A DNA stretch of 64,000 nt from positions 107,017,647 through 107,081,646 of the forward strand of contig NC_133174.1 in the NCBI RefSeq assembly GCF_040802235.1, in the 5' to 3' direction. Positions 11,746 to 25,855 of this stretch are shown piece by piece. The stretch is from Manis javanica (lineage: Eukaryota; Chordata; Mammalia; Pholidota; Manidae). Below the pieces are notes generated by a model. That model saw only the letters and a program-made list of their open reading frames with translations, had not been told where the DNA came from and made no database searches. Position numbers and translations under genes: made by a program. The first letter of the stretch is position 1. Every line of letters begins with the position of its first letter.

Positions 11746-14120
11746 TTTACAGTTTTATGGTTTCTGGTCTTAAATTTAGGTCTTTAACCCACTTTGTGTT
11801 GACTTTTGTATATGTTGTAAGAAAGTGGTTCAGTTTCATTCTTTTGCATGTAGCTGTCTAATCTGCCCAAAACCGTTTACTGAAGAGACTCTTCCCCATT
11901 GTCTATTCTTGCCTCCTTTGTTGTAGATTAATTGACCATGTAAGTGTGGGTTTATTTATGGACCCTCTATTCTGTGACATTGATCAATGTGTTTATTTTT
12001 GTGCCAGTACTATACTGTTTTGATTAGTAAGCTTCGTAGTATAGTTTGAAATCTGAGAGTGTGATACCTCCAGCTTTGTTCTTTCTCAAGATTGCTTTGG
12101 CTACTCAGAGTCTTTTGTATTCCACACAAATTTTAGGATTATTTGTTCTAGTTCTGTGAAAAATGCTATTGATATTATGGTAGGAATTGCACTGAATCTG
12201 TAGTTTGCTTTGGGTAGTATACACATTTTAAATGACATTAATTCTTCCAGTCCTTGAGTATGATATATCTTTCCATTTATTAGCACCATCTTCAATTTCT
12301 TTCATCAATATCTGGTAGTTTTCAGAGTACAGGTCTCTCCTCTCCTTGGTTAAATTATTTCTAGGTATTTTATTCTTTCTGATGCAATTGTAAATAAGAT
12401 TGTTTCCTTTGTTTTTCTTTTTGATAGTTCATTTTTGTGTATAGAAATGCAACAGATTTTTTATATTGATGTCACAGTCTACATTTTTATATTTTGTGTA
12501 TCCTTAACCTTCAATGTTCATTTATAAGTGATTATTGATCTACTACCTTTACATATGTTTACTTATACCAGTGAAAATTTTTTCATAATTTTCTTACTTC
12601 TAGTTATGGCCTTTTCTTTTCCACTTTGAAAAGTCCTTTTTATGTTTCTTGTAAAGCCAGTTTCATGGTGATGAACTTCTTTAACTTTTGTTTATCTGGG
12701 AGACTCTATCTCTCCTTCAATACTGAATGATACCTTTGCCAAGTAGAATATTTTGCGTTGTAAGTTTTTTTCTTCTCAGCGCTTTGAATACATTGTGCCA
12801 CTCCCTTCTGGCCTGCAGAGTTCTGCTGAAGATCAGCTGAAAGACTTTTGGATGTTCCATTGTATATAACTTGTTGCTTTTTCTCGTTCTGCTTTTAAGA
12901 TTTTCTCTTTGTCTTTAATTTTTGACATTTTAATTATTATGTGTCTTTTGTATTGACTTCTTTGGGTTCATCTTGTTTGGGATTCTTTCTGCATCCTGGA
13001 CCTGGATGTCTGTTTTCTTCCCCAGGTTAGGGAAGTTTTCAGTTATTATTTCTTTAAATAAGTTTTCTGCCCTTTTCTCTCTTTCTTCTATGTCTGAGAC
13101 CCCTATAATGCAAATGTCAGTAGGCTTGATGTTGTTCCAGATCTTTCTGGTCGCTAATCCATTCTGCATCTTCTAATCTGCTGTGGGTTCCCTCTAGGGT
13201 ATTTTTCATCTCAGTTATGTCATTTTTTAGTTCTGATTGGTTTTTTTTATATTTCCTATCACTTTGTTGAGGTTTTCATTGAGTTTATCCACTCTTCTCC
13301 CAAGTTCTGAGAGCCTCTTTATGACCATTACTTTGAACTCTTTATCAGGTAGATGATTTATCTTCACTTTGTTTAGTCTTTTTCTGAGGTTTTGTATTGT
13401 TCTTTCATTGGGAACATATTACTCCTCATTTGGTCTGACTCTCTGGGTTTGTTTCTATGTTTTAGGTAGGTCAGCTAAATCTCCTAGTCTTGAAGGCAGT
13501 AGCCATATGTAGAAGGCATCCTGTGTGGCCCAGAAGCACAATCCCCTCAAGTGCCTCCATTCTCAGAGAAATTTCCTATAAAATCCTGCCACTCTGGCAC
13601 ATGCCCTACAATTAGTTAATAAATCTCCTTCATGTATGGCCGAAGCACTTTTCAAGCTGCTGCCTCTGTGCTGGGTCTCAGAGCAAGTGACATTGTGCCT
13701 GGGCTCTTTAAGAAGAGTCTCAGTTTCCTTTGGCCCTCAGGCTCTCCCAGAGTTATGCCCTGATGATTTTCAAAGCCAGAAGTTACAGAGCCTTGTCTTC
13801 CCAGTGCAGATAGCCAGGGAGTTTCTAATGTGAACCCTGAACATTTCAGTCCTTGGGGAAGACCTCTGCACTTGTGATATCACTCCCACTGGTGGGTCAC
13901 TGCACTAGAGGCTTGATTCCCAACCAGACCTCATCTCTGCCCCTCCTGTCTTTCTCAATGTGCCTTTGTGTTTATGTCTTTAGCTATGGAAGAGCTGCTT
14001 TGTTAGACTTTAGGGTGTCCTCAGAGAGACTTGCTCTATATGTAGTTGTAATCTTGGCATTTCCATGGGAGGTGGTGAATTTAGGTCTTCTGACTCTACC
14101 AACTTTCCAGAATTCTCTAA
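11746..14120 (-). mobile_element. Older L1 pieces: ORF2 fragment, ORF1 and 5' UTR (antisense)
   Basis: At 11750-12470 a second ORF2 3' region restarts text already seen at about 9120-9830, so it is a separate L1 fragment. Then 12480-13430 holds ORF1-side sequence; the minus-strand frame 12930-13169 reads like ORF1 (ENLFKEIITENFPNL). From 13440 to about 14120 the sequence resembles an old L1M-type 5' UTR. All frames are broken. Confidence 0.75.
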
Positions 14121-14267
14121 AGTAATATAGTTTGGATATATGATTTTTGGTCATCTAAAAGTATTTTAAAATATCCAGTTGCCATTAGAATCACCACAAA
14201 TCCTTCTGAAATTCCAAGATGATGTTCTTATTTAGTTAATCTGGGAGAGGGGCCCAAGTTTATAGAG

Positions 14268-14425
14268 TGTGTGTGTGTGTATACAGCATACATTATTACA
14301 TTATATATACACACACACACACCTGCATATATATATATATGTATATATATACATATATATATATACACACACACACACATATATATATATACATGTATAT
14401 GCATATACATGTATATATATATGAA
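14268..14425. repeat. Compound (TG)n/(TA)n/(CA)n microsatellite
   Basis: Alternating TG, TA and CA runs. The overlapping Cys-Val and Tyr-Ile-rich frames are repeat artefacts. From 14426 to 15774 I recognise no gene or repeat family. Confidence 0.95.
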
Positions 14426-15774
14426 CTCTACCATGCAGTTAGAAATAAATGACTGGTATGATGTCCTTAGATAATTTTTCCTGAATATCAGTTGTCTCAG
14501 CTGGGTTTTAGAGAGAACTCTAAAGCAAACAATTCAAGACTAGGTGAGTCCCACACTTTAGATTCCAAGGATCTTGTTAACATAAATGATATCTTTGCAT
14601 AAAAATTAAATTTTTGCCATGAATTCTTGCTTAGCCAGATGGAAAATATCCCTCTTCTGCAAAAAAAGTTCTGGAGAACAGAGAGAAGGATCAAGACATT
14701 TCTTAAGCATCTTTAGACTTATTCAAATGCTTATATGGCAGACTTGATGCTTCAGGGTTGTGTCACATTAGGCAAAAGAAAAAAAAGACCTCGACAGGAA
14801 TATTTTGAAGGCAAATCCTCATACACACTACTCCCAGATTACCTGTGAAGTCATTAAATATCTTAAACACTAAAATTATACTTATTTTCATTTAATCTGT
14901 TATGATTCACAAGACACATTAGGATCAGAATGTTAGAACGTTGGTATTATGAACATCAGCCATTATATTGAAACTGTATGACAGTACTGGTTAAAAATGT
15001 CTGTTAACAAAGTCTGCTGTATGAAATACCAGTGTAACTTTTGCCTCTGGCTATGAAGAACTAGCTTACAGGAGATCAAGTCTTCCACCAAGAACAAGTA
15101 GAAAAGCTGGATTAAAAAAATTTTTAAATCTATTTGAAAGTCACCAGAAAGTTACCATGTAGCCAGGACTTAGGAGGAAAGGGAAGCTCCAGGTGAATTC
15201 AACATCTGCATTGTTTTCCCCTTTAGGAATTTTCTGATTCTTAAGTGGCACTGGTGGAAGGAATGGAGGATAAACAGAAAGTAGCTGCTAAGGGACAGGG
15301 AATTTAAGTAGAACTTCAGCAGTTTTACAAGGAGTCCTGGAAAACCACCCAGGCTTTCAGTTGTCCCTGAAGGAATATGACCTATGAGGATGGCCAAACT
15401 GGAAACGGACCAAGCCTCATGATGGGTAAAATCCTGCCTCCATTAGCACTGTCCCTGACTGGATTAAGGTGATTGTCTCCTGCTATGCTACCAAAAGCTA
15501 AAGAACCATCCTCACCAGATACAGATAACATTATCTAGGCTTGCAGTGTCCACATAAAGTAAATAGAAGAAAACTGCACTTAAGCAGATCACAGTAAGAG
15601 TGCTGGGAACCAAAGACAGAGACAATTATTAACGACAGCTAGAGAAAAAGAAGACACATTGCCTTGAAGACTGTAACATATAAAACTTGGCATTACCTTC
15701 CAGTAGGAAAGATGAAATCCAGAAGACAGTGGAAAGATATGAGTAATGTACTGAAGGAAAATAACTGCCAGCCA

Positions 15775-16060
15775 GAATTTCTTAAAAATATAGGGCATGC
15801 AGTGGAGGAAAATATGATCCTTTCAGTAAATGGTACTGGGACAATTGGATGCCTACATTGAAAAAAGTAAATTTTGACCCCTTCCTCATATCAAATATAA
15901 AAGTCAATTCCAGGTTAGTGACAGATATAAATATGAAAGGAAAATAATTTCATGACCTTTGACTAGGTAAATATTTTGTAAACAGGATACAAAATGTGCC
16001 AACCATAAAGGAAATAATTGATTAATTATACTAAATTAAAGTTAAGAACAGCTGTTCAAA
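15775..16060 (+). mobile_element. Old L1 fragment (ORF2 3' region)
   Basis: Degenerate but recognisable L1 ORF2 text on the plus strand: the region around GGTACTGGGACAATTGGAT and the following 200 bases. Truncated at both ends. Confidence 0.7.
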
Positions 16061-16593
16061 TGCTTCCATTAAAAGTGTGAAAGGCAGGCAACAAAGTAGG
16101 TAACTTTGCCTAAAGGCTCCCTTTGGGTACCAGAACTGGTTTGGCCTGCACATAGAATATGCCTAAAGAGCTGGAGAATTGATATTCCTTGGGAAATGGT
16201 CTCAATAAATGACTGTTGGGGGTTAATAGATAAATATCCCTAGCCCTCACCCCTCAGTTGGGATAACTCTGAGGTTTGTCCAACACTACCTCCCAGAGTT
16301 TCATAGTGGGATAGAGGCTCAGTTATCTTCAGAAAGAATCTTCCCCATAATTCTAGCATGATTTTGAACTCATTTCTGCCAGGGGCTCCAAGGGGTCAGG
16401 TTCTGATGTGAATTTTTTGGCTTAATATTCCTGTATCATATACTATTAATCCAGACACATCTACATGTGGCACAAGCCTGGGGTTTTAATTTCTCACGGA
16501 CAACTCGGCCCCTTCGTCAGCTAAAGCCCAGGACAAACAGCAGGCTTCCTTTTGTTTCTCTCAGCTAGTAGCTATAGTTTTTTAGATCCCATC

Positions 16594-16951
16594 TGTCTTG
16601 CCTGAGGGTTTCAGCCCTGGGCAAGTTCACTATGGACTTGGTGAGACATAGAAACAACAGAACGTTCTTGGGGTAAAAAGGTTTATACCTGGATTTATTC
16701 TCCTGGCAGTAGGTTGAGCACTGGAATCACATCTAGAGCAATAGAATCCAGCAGTCTGCAGGTCAGTAATCTGCCTCTGTCTCTGCCTCCACCCGGAGCA
16801 TTGGGCAGAGCTCTTTCCGTAGTGACTCAATCCATAATAACTCATTGCTAATGGGTGTGGAAACATTAGCTTAGCAGCAGGCCAGTTACATCATCAAATA
16901 GTTTAGAGTCAGGTGAGGATCCTGGCCATAGGAACTTCCATTTTCCACACA
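16594..16951 (-). repeat. Solitary LTR of a dispersed family (minus)
   Basis: Minus orientation: a U3-like start TGTGTGGAAAATGG, a TATA-region remnant by the GAGCTC motif, AATAAA at about 16693, and an end at CAAGACA. Related copies lie at 17243-17596 (opposite strand), 30683-31045, 31752-32580 and 34678-34757. Confidence 0.7.
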
Positions 16952-17242
16952 CCATCCTAAGAATAAGGCAGATTTTCTGCCTAAGGGCTCCATACTAGGA
17001 ATTCATCTGCAGCCTCATACGGGCCCAAATTCATGTCTTTTGTCCCCAGCCCCTAAACTTTAGAGCCCTTATGTAATCTGAAACTCATTTGGGCAGTAAT
17101 TCACTCCTAGTTACTGCTTTGGCTTTGATTTCTCTTTTCTGCCAGACAGAGATTTTAATTTCTATTTTGAGCTCAGCTATTATAGTAGATTCTGTTGGCC
17201 CTTACCTTCTTAGCATTAGCTCCACATGTACATAGGGAAAGC

Positions 17243-17596
17243 AGGAGTTCATGGCCAGGAGCCTCACCTGACCTTGGTCTGCTCGCCCACTGCACACATG
17301 CAGTGCTCACAGGCACATGCTTGTAGACGTGTTGGCAATGAGCTATTACCGACTCTACATAAAGTGCTCCTCCCCAGTGCTCTATGGCTGCGGCTGAAGA
17401 GAGGCCCTGAAGCAGAGATGGACTTACTGCATGCAGATTGTCCTGGAGGTAGACATAATTTTAGCACTTGACCTGCCATCATGAGAATAAAGTATGGTGT
17501 AATACCTTTTACCTAAAAAATGTTCCATTGTCATTTTTTTGTCTCACTGAATTCAGAGGGAACTTGTCCAGGGCTGAAACCCTCAGGTGAAACAGT
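17243..17596 (+). repeat. LTR of the same dispersed family (plus), facing the previous copy
   Basis: Plus orientation, with CATAAAGTGCTC as the TATA region and AATAAA at about 17486, ending at GGGCTGAAACCCTCAGG. With the copy at 16594 it makes an inverted pair about 290 bases apart. From 17597 to 17994 nothing else is recognised. Confidence 0.65.
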
Positions 17597-17994
17597 GTGG
17601 AAAGCTATCTATTACCCTTACCTCTGAGTCTCTGCCTGAGAGCTTTATATTGGATGTGAGCACACTCAGCTTACAGGCAGGGCAAGCTAGGAATGCCAGA
17701 GAATTAATGACCTTGTAATGTACCTGTTAACCAATGACTGATAGAAATTTGGTAGAAAAATACCCTACTTTCCTCACCCCTCATTTGGGATAACTCAGAC
17801 ATGTCCTATTAAGCTCCAGTTGTTCACAGTAGTAACTTGGTTGATAATGCACTCTTTAAGGACTTTATTTCATTTCCTATGCTGCATTTCCACTATGAGT
17901 GCTTCCTAGAATTGCTGCCTAAAGAAACTATTGGCATTCAAGTCTTTGCCTTGGGGACCGATTTTGCGGCACAGGCATCATCAACTAAATCTAA

Positions 17995-18440
17995 CCATAT
18001 GTATAAACTGTGACCCATCAATTCCTCTCCTAAGCATATATACAATGAAATGCATTTATATGTATGCCCAATAACATGTACAGAAATGACAATAGATGTT
18101 TATTCATAATGCTCCGAGCTGGAAAAAACCCAAATGTCCATTAACCATAAGATGGATAAATACGTGTTGATATACTCACAAAATAGAATACTGTACCTCA
18201 AAGTGAATGAGTGAATGATCACTAACCATACATGGTAGCATCTTGCGAACATAACATTGAGCTTAAGGAGCCAGACACAAACCTATACACCAATGGATTA
18301 AATTCACTGGATTCCTACATCATAGTATTGATGGTATATTGTAAGTGTGGGCAATAACATGCAGCCTAAGGTATAAACTACATAATAAATGAAAAATGAG
18401 ATACCTTGTACTATAATTCAAAAAATAAGGAGCAGCTAAT
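17995..18440 (+). mobile_element. Old L1 3'-end fragment
   Basis: Text typical of the ORF2 C terminus and 3' UTR in old L1s (AAATGTCCATTAACC followed by GATGGATAAATA). Decayed. From 18441 to 19129 nothing further is assigned. Confidence 0.7.
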
Positions 18441-19129
18441 TTGGGTTTTCTTCTTAAACATGATCTAGATAGTTAGGTGGTTATATATATAAGAATATTT
18501 GTTATCCTTTATTATTTGTTATTTTTACCATCTGAAGGTCAAAAACCCACAGTATTCCCTAATTCATTTTATAATGGTAATATCTTCATGGCCTTTTTTT
18601 TCCCTCAGCATCTGATTAATTACATACATATAATGACATCCACGGTATGTATGTGACTCTCGTTTTAATCGATGCAATTAAAAATAATATGGCACAGACT
18701 TTTCAAGTGTAACAAGCAGAAATTAATAAATGGATGGTTCACATTTTAAGTCATCAACATATCAAAAAGCATCCAGAGTGATTGCAGGTAACTTTTGGTT
18801 GAGATAGTTGGTTTGCTGCTCCAAACTGAATCCTCTGGGGTCAACAATTTCTTCAGTAACCGTATTAACATATTTTAATACCTGTTGAATGTAGAGACTC
18901 ACTAATATGCTTAGTAAATGAAACTACTATTTACAGCGATTAACATATTCAGTTTCATCCTAGCTACAAGACTCTGAAAGCATTATTAAAATCCCAATGC
19001 AGTAACAGATTCTCTGTGAGTGTTTAAGATCCTTCTGCCATAGAGGAAGCAAGAAAATATCACCTCTCTTTTTGGAGAGAACCTTTTTCTTTTAGTCCTG
19101 GGCTCCCAATGTGGGCTTCCTGAAAGGCA

Positions 19130-19320
19130 GTTCAGTGTGGGTTCTGGAATCACTCTGCATAGCTTTGAATGCTGGCTCCATTACTTAGAAGTAGGGTGGC
19201 CTTGAGCTAGTTATTAACCTCTCTGTGCCTCAACTTCCTCATCTCTAAGCTCCAAAAAAATAATCATACAAGTTATTATGAGAGTTAAATGAAATGCAAT
19301 GCTTTTTGAACTGTACCTGG
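19130..19320 (+). repeat. MIR element
   Basis: Core MIR text: TGGCTCCATTACTTAGAAG, then CCTCTCTGTGCCTCAACTTCC, then a TTATTATGAGAGTTAAATGA tail. Ancient mammalian SINE. Confidence 0.85.
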
Positions 19321-19329
19321 CATCAAGTT

Positions 19330-19720
19330 AGGCACTTTCATCTATTTGACTAATATTTATTGAACACCTACTATGTGTTGTTTGGGAATATATAAACACT
19401 GGAATACATCAGTAGAGAAAACAAAGATTCCTGCCCTAATGGAATTTACTTATATTCTAGCAAATTTGCTTATATTGTTATTTATTTGAACAATAAACAA
19501 AATCAATAAGTCATGTATATAATATGCTCGAAGATGATGGGAACTATGGAAAAGTCACATGCAAAGTAAGCTAAGCGTGGCCAGGGTGCCCACAGGGGCC
19601 AGACAGCTGACACAAATAAGGTGACCAGGGTGGGCCTTACTGAGAAGGTAAAATTTGAGTAACAGCTTGAAGGAGGCAAGGGAGTTTAGTGGATATCTGA
19701 GGAAAGAGAGTTTCAGTAAG
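19330..19720 (+). repeat. L2 element 3' region
   Basis: Contains ATTTATTGAACACCTACTATG and CCTGCCCTAATGGAATTTA, typical of the L2 3' end, followed by degraded continuation. Confidence 0.75.
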
Positions 19721-22310
19721 AAGAAACTGGGCTGGACCAAATGTGCTCCGTGAGCTCAAAGGGCAATGCAGCAAGGAGGCCCGTGTGGTCGGGGCAGATC
19801 GTGTGAGGGGCTGTGGCTGGGCCAAGGGACTGTTCTTATAGGGCACCGTAGGCTATTATACGGACTTTGGCTATTACTCTGAGTGGAATTACTGTTGTTG
19901 TTAATTACCACTACTTTTTCCAAGACAGGACATCTTTGTTATAGATGTTGTTTGAAGTATTTCTGTCCCAGGTCCTTGGGACCCAAGTGACAGTCAGGAA
20001 AGTATGCTATAATATTGGGAATGGCTCCTTTCCTGGCCCCAGGACTTGCCAAGGTTGCCAGGGATAAAAGTCATGAGTTCTTTGCCCAATCAAGATAGTA
20101 TTAGATTCAGTATATGTGTCTCTGTGTCTCAGGGCAGGATCGGCTGTGCTGCTTTGGAGCGGAGGAAGTGGGGGAGGATGGTGGCTGGATTTCTCTCTCT
20201 TCAGGAGCATTTCTACATTGGTATGAGTAGGCCGGTCACCAAACCTGTGGCTGGGCATAAATCAGGAAGATCCTCTAGACACTCGCACACTTCACCAAAC
20301 CACTTCCTTAGGCCACATTAGGGGAGGCATAGGAGATGCAACTTGAATGGGAAGAAGAGATATGGTGTGACGGAAAGGAGGGAAGTTCCTTGTCCTGTCT
20401 CCTTTCTGTGTGGTCCCAATTTCTGCTCCACCTTCCCAAAGCATATTCCTAGCATACTTCTGGTGAGCATGGGTTATCTATGTGGATGCAAGCTGGTGTG
20501 TGTCAGTGTGCCTGTGTGGGCTTCAAATAATGCGCACTGTCGGAGCTATGCTATCTTTGTTCAGTTACGAGTGAAATATATTAGCAGCAGTTGCAGCAAA
20601 TTATGGGACTAAGTTAGCCAGAGTCCACAGGAGTGTCCAGAGGGCACAGAGAGATTTAATTGCCTTTCCTTGTCTGTGTCTGGCTTTTGGAGCATAACCT
20701 CAGTTGCTTTTTGAATAAGAAACATTCCTTCGACATTCTCCAGGTAACTGGCTAGTTTCCAGCACGGAATTGATTTTGTTCCAAGTTTTCTGTGCATGTG
20801 AAATGGGATGTGGTGACTCATTGCCTCTCAAGTTCCTTCAAGTTCATAACCAAGATAGATTCTTCAGCTGGAATCAGTGTGATGCCATTCATTCTATTCC
20901 CTGTCTCTCCAGCTCATGACTACATTGTTTTTTTTTGTGCCTTTGGGGCCACACATCTGGAACACTCTAATCTTTCTCTTAGCCCTCCCTGCCTGCATCC
21001 TGCCTTCTTTCAGAAATGTGTGGAGAGTTTGCCAAAAGTGCATGAAGACAAGTACCAACACGTTTTTGTTGTCTCAGCCATTTACAAATAATTTAACAGC
21101 CTACAAATTATTTACAGGCAATCCAGCCAGGGTTCTCAGAAACTCCAATCATATTTTAGTCCTTCCTGTTATGACAATCTTTGGGCATATTTATTTATTA
21201 CTGAGAATTGTCTTTGATTGTATTCACTAGAATCAGGCTCTGAGAGAAAGAGCTGCATTCAGAAGGTTGATTGGGCGGTCTCCTGGGAGATTCACCTGTC
21301 AGGTAGGGTGGAGGGAGAAGGGGACTGGCAAGGTGTTTGCAGCTGATGCCTCAGCAGATCCTAGTGTGAGCTGTGGACCTGAGAAGGCCTTTCAGAGTCT
21401 TTCTGAATTGAGGTTAAGGGGGCTGGGCCTCCCTACCTCCCCACTGGTAGTCATTAGCCCTGGGCCACCCTCTGGGAGGACAGTACCTTGAGCCAGGCTC
21501 AAGCTGAGGGCAGTTCCCAGTGAAGGGTGCAGCAGGCGTATTTCCAGCAGCAGAGGATTATGTGGATCAGCCCTGAAGAGGGGATTTAAGTGGAGCATCA
21601 CAGTATCTGCTACAATGACACACTCTTGGATTTTGCACTCTTTCTTCCTCTCTTCCTCCTTTTTTGCCTTTTTTAACTGATGAGAGTGCTATTTAAAAAT
21701 CTTTAGAGACCCCTGGATCAGAAGAATGGCTGAGGGAAAGCAGAGTAGGTAATCCAACGTTGCTTAAGGCCTCTCTGCTTTAGGCATTTTGTCAAGTACT
21801 TAACATACTCTTCTCCATTTCAAAGCATAGACAGTAAAAAATAAAAAGTGATTAACAGCCATCATGGGAGTCGCATACTACCAGGAAAGTGGACTATGCG
21901 CTACATTTAGTTTTCTAAAGATGGAGCTCTGTGATCCACAGGGGGATGACTCAAGAGGGAACAGTATTTAAAGAAAGACCATACATATTTCCATCAATGG
22001 CCGCCTCTCAAGTTGTGAGGACACAATTTTACCTGCTTATACTCCCTTAAACCTTCAGGAAAGGTATCAGCCTACAAAGCTGGTTATTTCCACTTTGGGG
22101 GGAACAGATCCTGAGCTGGAAAACATTTTCCCTGATGGTTTGTTTGGACAATGATGAGGTCCTTTCTTACTAATAAATAACATTTTACTTTATCTCCTAC
22201 CTTCAGTCTCTTCTAAAACTCTCAGAGGCTGAGAACATTCTCCCCCTGATCCTTTTCTCTCTGGTGCTTTGATTCATGCGACCCTTCAGTCTCTTTTCCA
22301 GTCAGTATTT
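19721..22310. other. Intergenic stretch, no supported gene
   Basis: Reading frames of 60-104 codons occur on both strands, but none shows a known domain, a start context or splice structure that I would defend. Confidence 0.5.
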
Positions 22311-22314
22311 GGAG

Positions 22315-22525
22315 GAGACAGTGCAGTGGTGTGGTGAAGACTACAGAGTTAGACAGACTCGGGTATTTTGTCCAGCTGTACATGCTGGGCTGAGTTACTT
22401 ACCTCTTTTGAGCACCAGTTGCCTCTCATGGTTACTTTATTACTGGAGATAGATCCACTCTCCTGGGGTAGTGGTAAGAATTCAAGAAAAAAATCATGTA
22501 AAATTCTTAGCCTAGTGCCTAGTTT
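22315..22525 (+). repeat. MIR element
   Basis: Degraded MIR: AGTTACTTACCTCTTTTGAG, a GGTAAGAATTC tail region and CCTAGTGCCTAGTTTATAGAA. 22526-23400 holds nothing else that I recognise. Confidence 0.65.
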
Positions 22526-23404
22526 ATAGAACATGCAATTTAAAGTTTAGCTAATTTTAAATTTCACATTATTTTTTGCTTTGCTTTCCTCACACACTTT
22601 TTAATTTTTCTCCCTATTCCCCAGGAAATCATGGCATTATGAAATCTCAGAGTAAAAGGGCCTGTGGATAACAGGGTGCATGGCCCATCTCCGCCTCCAT
22701 TCATTGCCTCTCAGGACCCTATATACTTTGCCCTGACTCCTTCTCCCAATTCCACTTCTAATAGCCTCTTCCTTTACATATTCTGTTTGGTCACCAGATT
22801 GCACCAAGGAGTCATTTCTGTTTCTTGGTACCCAGAGGACACCCAAAGGCCGGCCCACTATTCACTGCAAAGCCCTGGGAACAACCGTTCGTGAGAGGCC
22901 AGCCTGCGGGTGCAGACTGTAGCCCGCCAATACCTGGTGGCTGTGCTTAGAGCCATGCTAGTGTTAATCCAAAACGAAGCAATTTTTGATCACTGTGACC
23001 GTATTTTCTGGCGCACAAACGGCATGGGCTCAGGCCAGCCAAAAGGGCATCGTGTTGCCCAAACGCAAAGAGAAAGGGGTGGGGGTGGGGCAACCATGTG
23101 AACCAATGACTTCACATCGCCGTGTGACCCTGAAGCTATGGGTGTAAAATTATTCAGGCTTTTTAAAGTCCTGATTATCGATTCCTTGTCTTGGATGACG
23201 ACAACTGCTCAATGCCTTGCTCTACAAATGTCCAGAGTTGCCTCCCACTCCACATTCAACTTTATGAGGTCATTACTTGGTTTCCATTTTTTATTTTTTC
23301 ATGAAACAAATAGGCCACATCTCCTCTCATGTTGTCCTTAGGCCAAGTTCCCAAGGAAGGCAAGTTCCTGCCCAAATCCCACAACTCACAGGACATGCCA
23401 CACG

Positions 23405-23452
23405 CATGTGTGCGCGTGTGCGCGTGCACACACACACACACACACACACAAC
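23405..23452. repeat. (CA)n with a (CG/TG)n head
   Basis: A TGTGCGCGTG segment followed by an uninterrupted CA run. It sits inside a 169-codon frame (23329-23838) that I reject as coding. 23453-25798 has no recognised element. Confidence 0.9.
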
Positions 23453-25798
23453 CCCTAAATCATAGCTTTCTGCAAAGGCAAAAATGCGTTTGTGTCCACC
23501 TGCTCCAGGGGTCTCTCCCATCTGCCTGCATCTGTTTTCTACACCCCACTCATCTTGCTTTTCTGGCTACTTTATTTTTGGAGGTTTACTCTTATAGCTC
23601 ATCCAGGAAGACTCAGCCTTTCCAAGCACCAGATTCTTTCCAAGGTCTTTCAAGGCCCAGTTTCCAGGAATCTACAGGAGTTGCCCTTTTGAGCCTCCTA
23701 GGTGATGAGCAGCCCAGTGACACTGACAAACTGTCTTATCCTCTTGGTGCATTTATCCGATCCTGTCAGATTCAGGTACTGGGGCAGGAGGTAGACAAAT
23801 TCCAAAGTGAAAAGCAGTTGTTAACCAGTTCCCTCTGACCCCTTCTGGCCCTCACTGACCCCAGAACACAGTCCATAGAGGTGCACTGTGCAGAACTAGC
23901 ATATGCATTTGTCATTTTTCCAGTGGAGATTTTTCAGACCCTTTGAATCAGGAAACAATCATCAGTATCATTTTTTTTCTTTACGAGACATCTTTCTCAC
24001 ACATTCCTATGTAACATGTGTACCCTTTCATTTGTGGTCATTTTACCAGTAATCAGATCTAAATAATACACAATTTTATAGCACCCTTCATCTAAGAATT
24101 TCACTGTACTTTTATAAATAGGAACTAAGTGGAGAGGGACTGCTGTGCATTTATTTAATAATACAGTTGTATCTTTCGTTTTAACAAAATGTTTGGTTCT
24201 TTACTTAAGTTTTATTGTCAATGTAATTTCCTTCACATAATACAAATTAATGAGGAGAGAAAAAGCAAATTTGTTTTTCATTAGTTACTAATTTAAGGAA
24301 TTCTAAGCTGATTAATCAGAGTTCTTCCAGCGCATCCCCCAGGCATTCCACTGATCAAGCATTTTTCTTCATAAGAATGTCATTTGCAGCTAAATATTTG
24401 TTTTGATTCCTTAACTAATAGTAATTTCTCACTTGCTTATACATCTGCATTTTTCACAGTTTTCTCTTTCTCCCTCTCCCACAACACCCATGTGCACAAG
24501 ATACAAACACATCCGCACCCTTTCTTTCCCATTTTTCTACCAGCTCTCTCTTCCTTTTCATCTAGCCTTTCAAAATTATGCCTTTCTTTTTTCCTTTTTT
24601 CTACTACCTTTCAATTTAACTCAGTGGCCTCAAGGGCAGTCTCTTTCAATTTGAAGTTATCTCCAAATACCCACATGGACAGGATAGCTTTCTGCTGCTG
24701 GGGAGATTATTAACTGCTCATATGACTTCATCGCAGAATTTTTTTTATCTCTGACAGTTGCTTGTGAAATTTCTATTTTTCCTCAAGTTCTCCAGCAGTG
24801 TTTCTGTCATCATCACGCATCTTCTTTATCAGGCCCACAGGCAAAACCCAATTACTAATTGTGAAATAAACAGCCCCCTTCCCACTGGGGACTTGTCCAC
24901 GGGCCCATGACCTGTGGAGTCACACAGGGTCCCATACACTTGGTTTAACCCTTTGCTGTCACAGTCTTGAAACTCTGAATGACTCTGTAACAAGTGGACT
25001 GCATTTTCACTTTGCACCTGGCACCACAGTTACATCATCAGTCCTGCTTCCTCGGTAGGAGTTGCTTCTTCCTTCTATTTGCAGGACTGGGGGCCCCATG
25101 CGAAGTCAAAGGGATGGGGCTGGGCCCTTGGTGTTTACCATTATTCGAGGAAGAGGATGCGGCAGGCCTCTTCCACCCTAGGAACTTTGCCCCGTCGTGC
25201 CGCCTTTCTGCCCGAAGCTCCTCTGGGTCTCCTAGAGCGCCGAGTGACATTTCTCCAGCATGTTCTTCTTCTTGGTCTTTGACCTCAGTCTTTCTCCTCC
25301 TAGAACTGCTCACCTGGACTTCGTCTCATCCTGCCCTCCTCCAGCAGGTTCATCCCGATCAGGTTGTCAGGGGTGACCGAGCTCGGGGATTTAACGGCAG
25401 AGACAGTGGACCTGGCAGCTAAGGACCTGTGGACCTAAATTCTGAGCTCAAATGTTAAGCATGGCCTGAAAAAGGCTTTCCTGATAGTGGCTGCAGAGTT
25501 GTCTAGCAGCCGCAACCAAGAGATGGTCTGAGGGGAAGAGACGGAAACAAGCACTTTGAAAGAAAGTGATTAAAGGGTGATAAGAGAATCAACAGGGATT
25601 ACAAAATAATTGGGTCTAAGGAAGAGGCACATGTTCATCACTTATGAATATGTATGCACACTAAGTGGAAGGGGACAGGAAAGATCTCCTGTGAGTATAC
25701 AACTGATTGAAATGTTAACTGCCATCTGCACTTAAGGGCCCATTGTGAAGGAGAAGCTGGGACTCTACTGGAAAACAGAACTGACGAGCACTGGACTA

Positions 25799-25812
25799 TG
25801 TCTTTCTCACTT

Positions 25813-25855
<43 letters not shown>

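Noticed and set aside
23329-23838. 169-codon frame across the (CA)n tract
   Set aside because: Translates the microsatellite as a His/Thr run; no domain or splice support.
25038-25422. 142-codon and 91-codon overlapping frames near 25.2 kb
   Set aside because: Locally GC-rich, but no recognisable domain and no consistent splice signals; not defended as coding.
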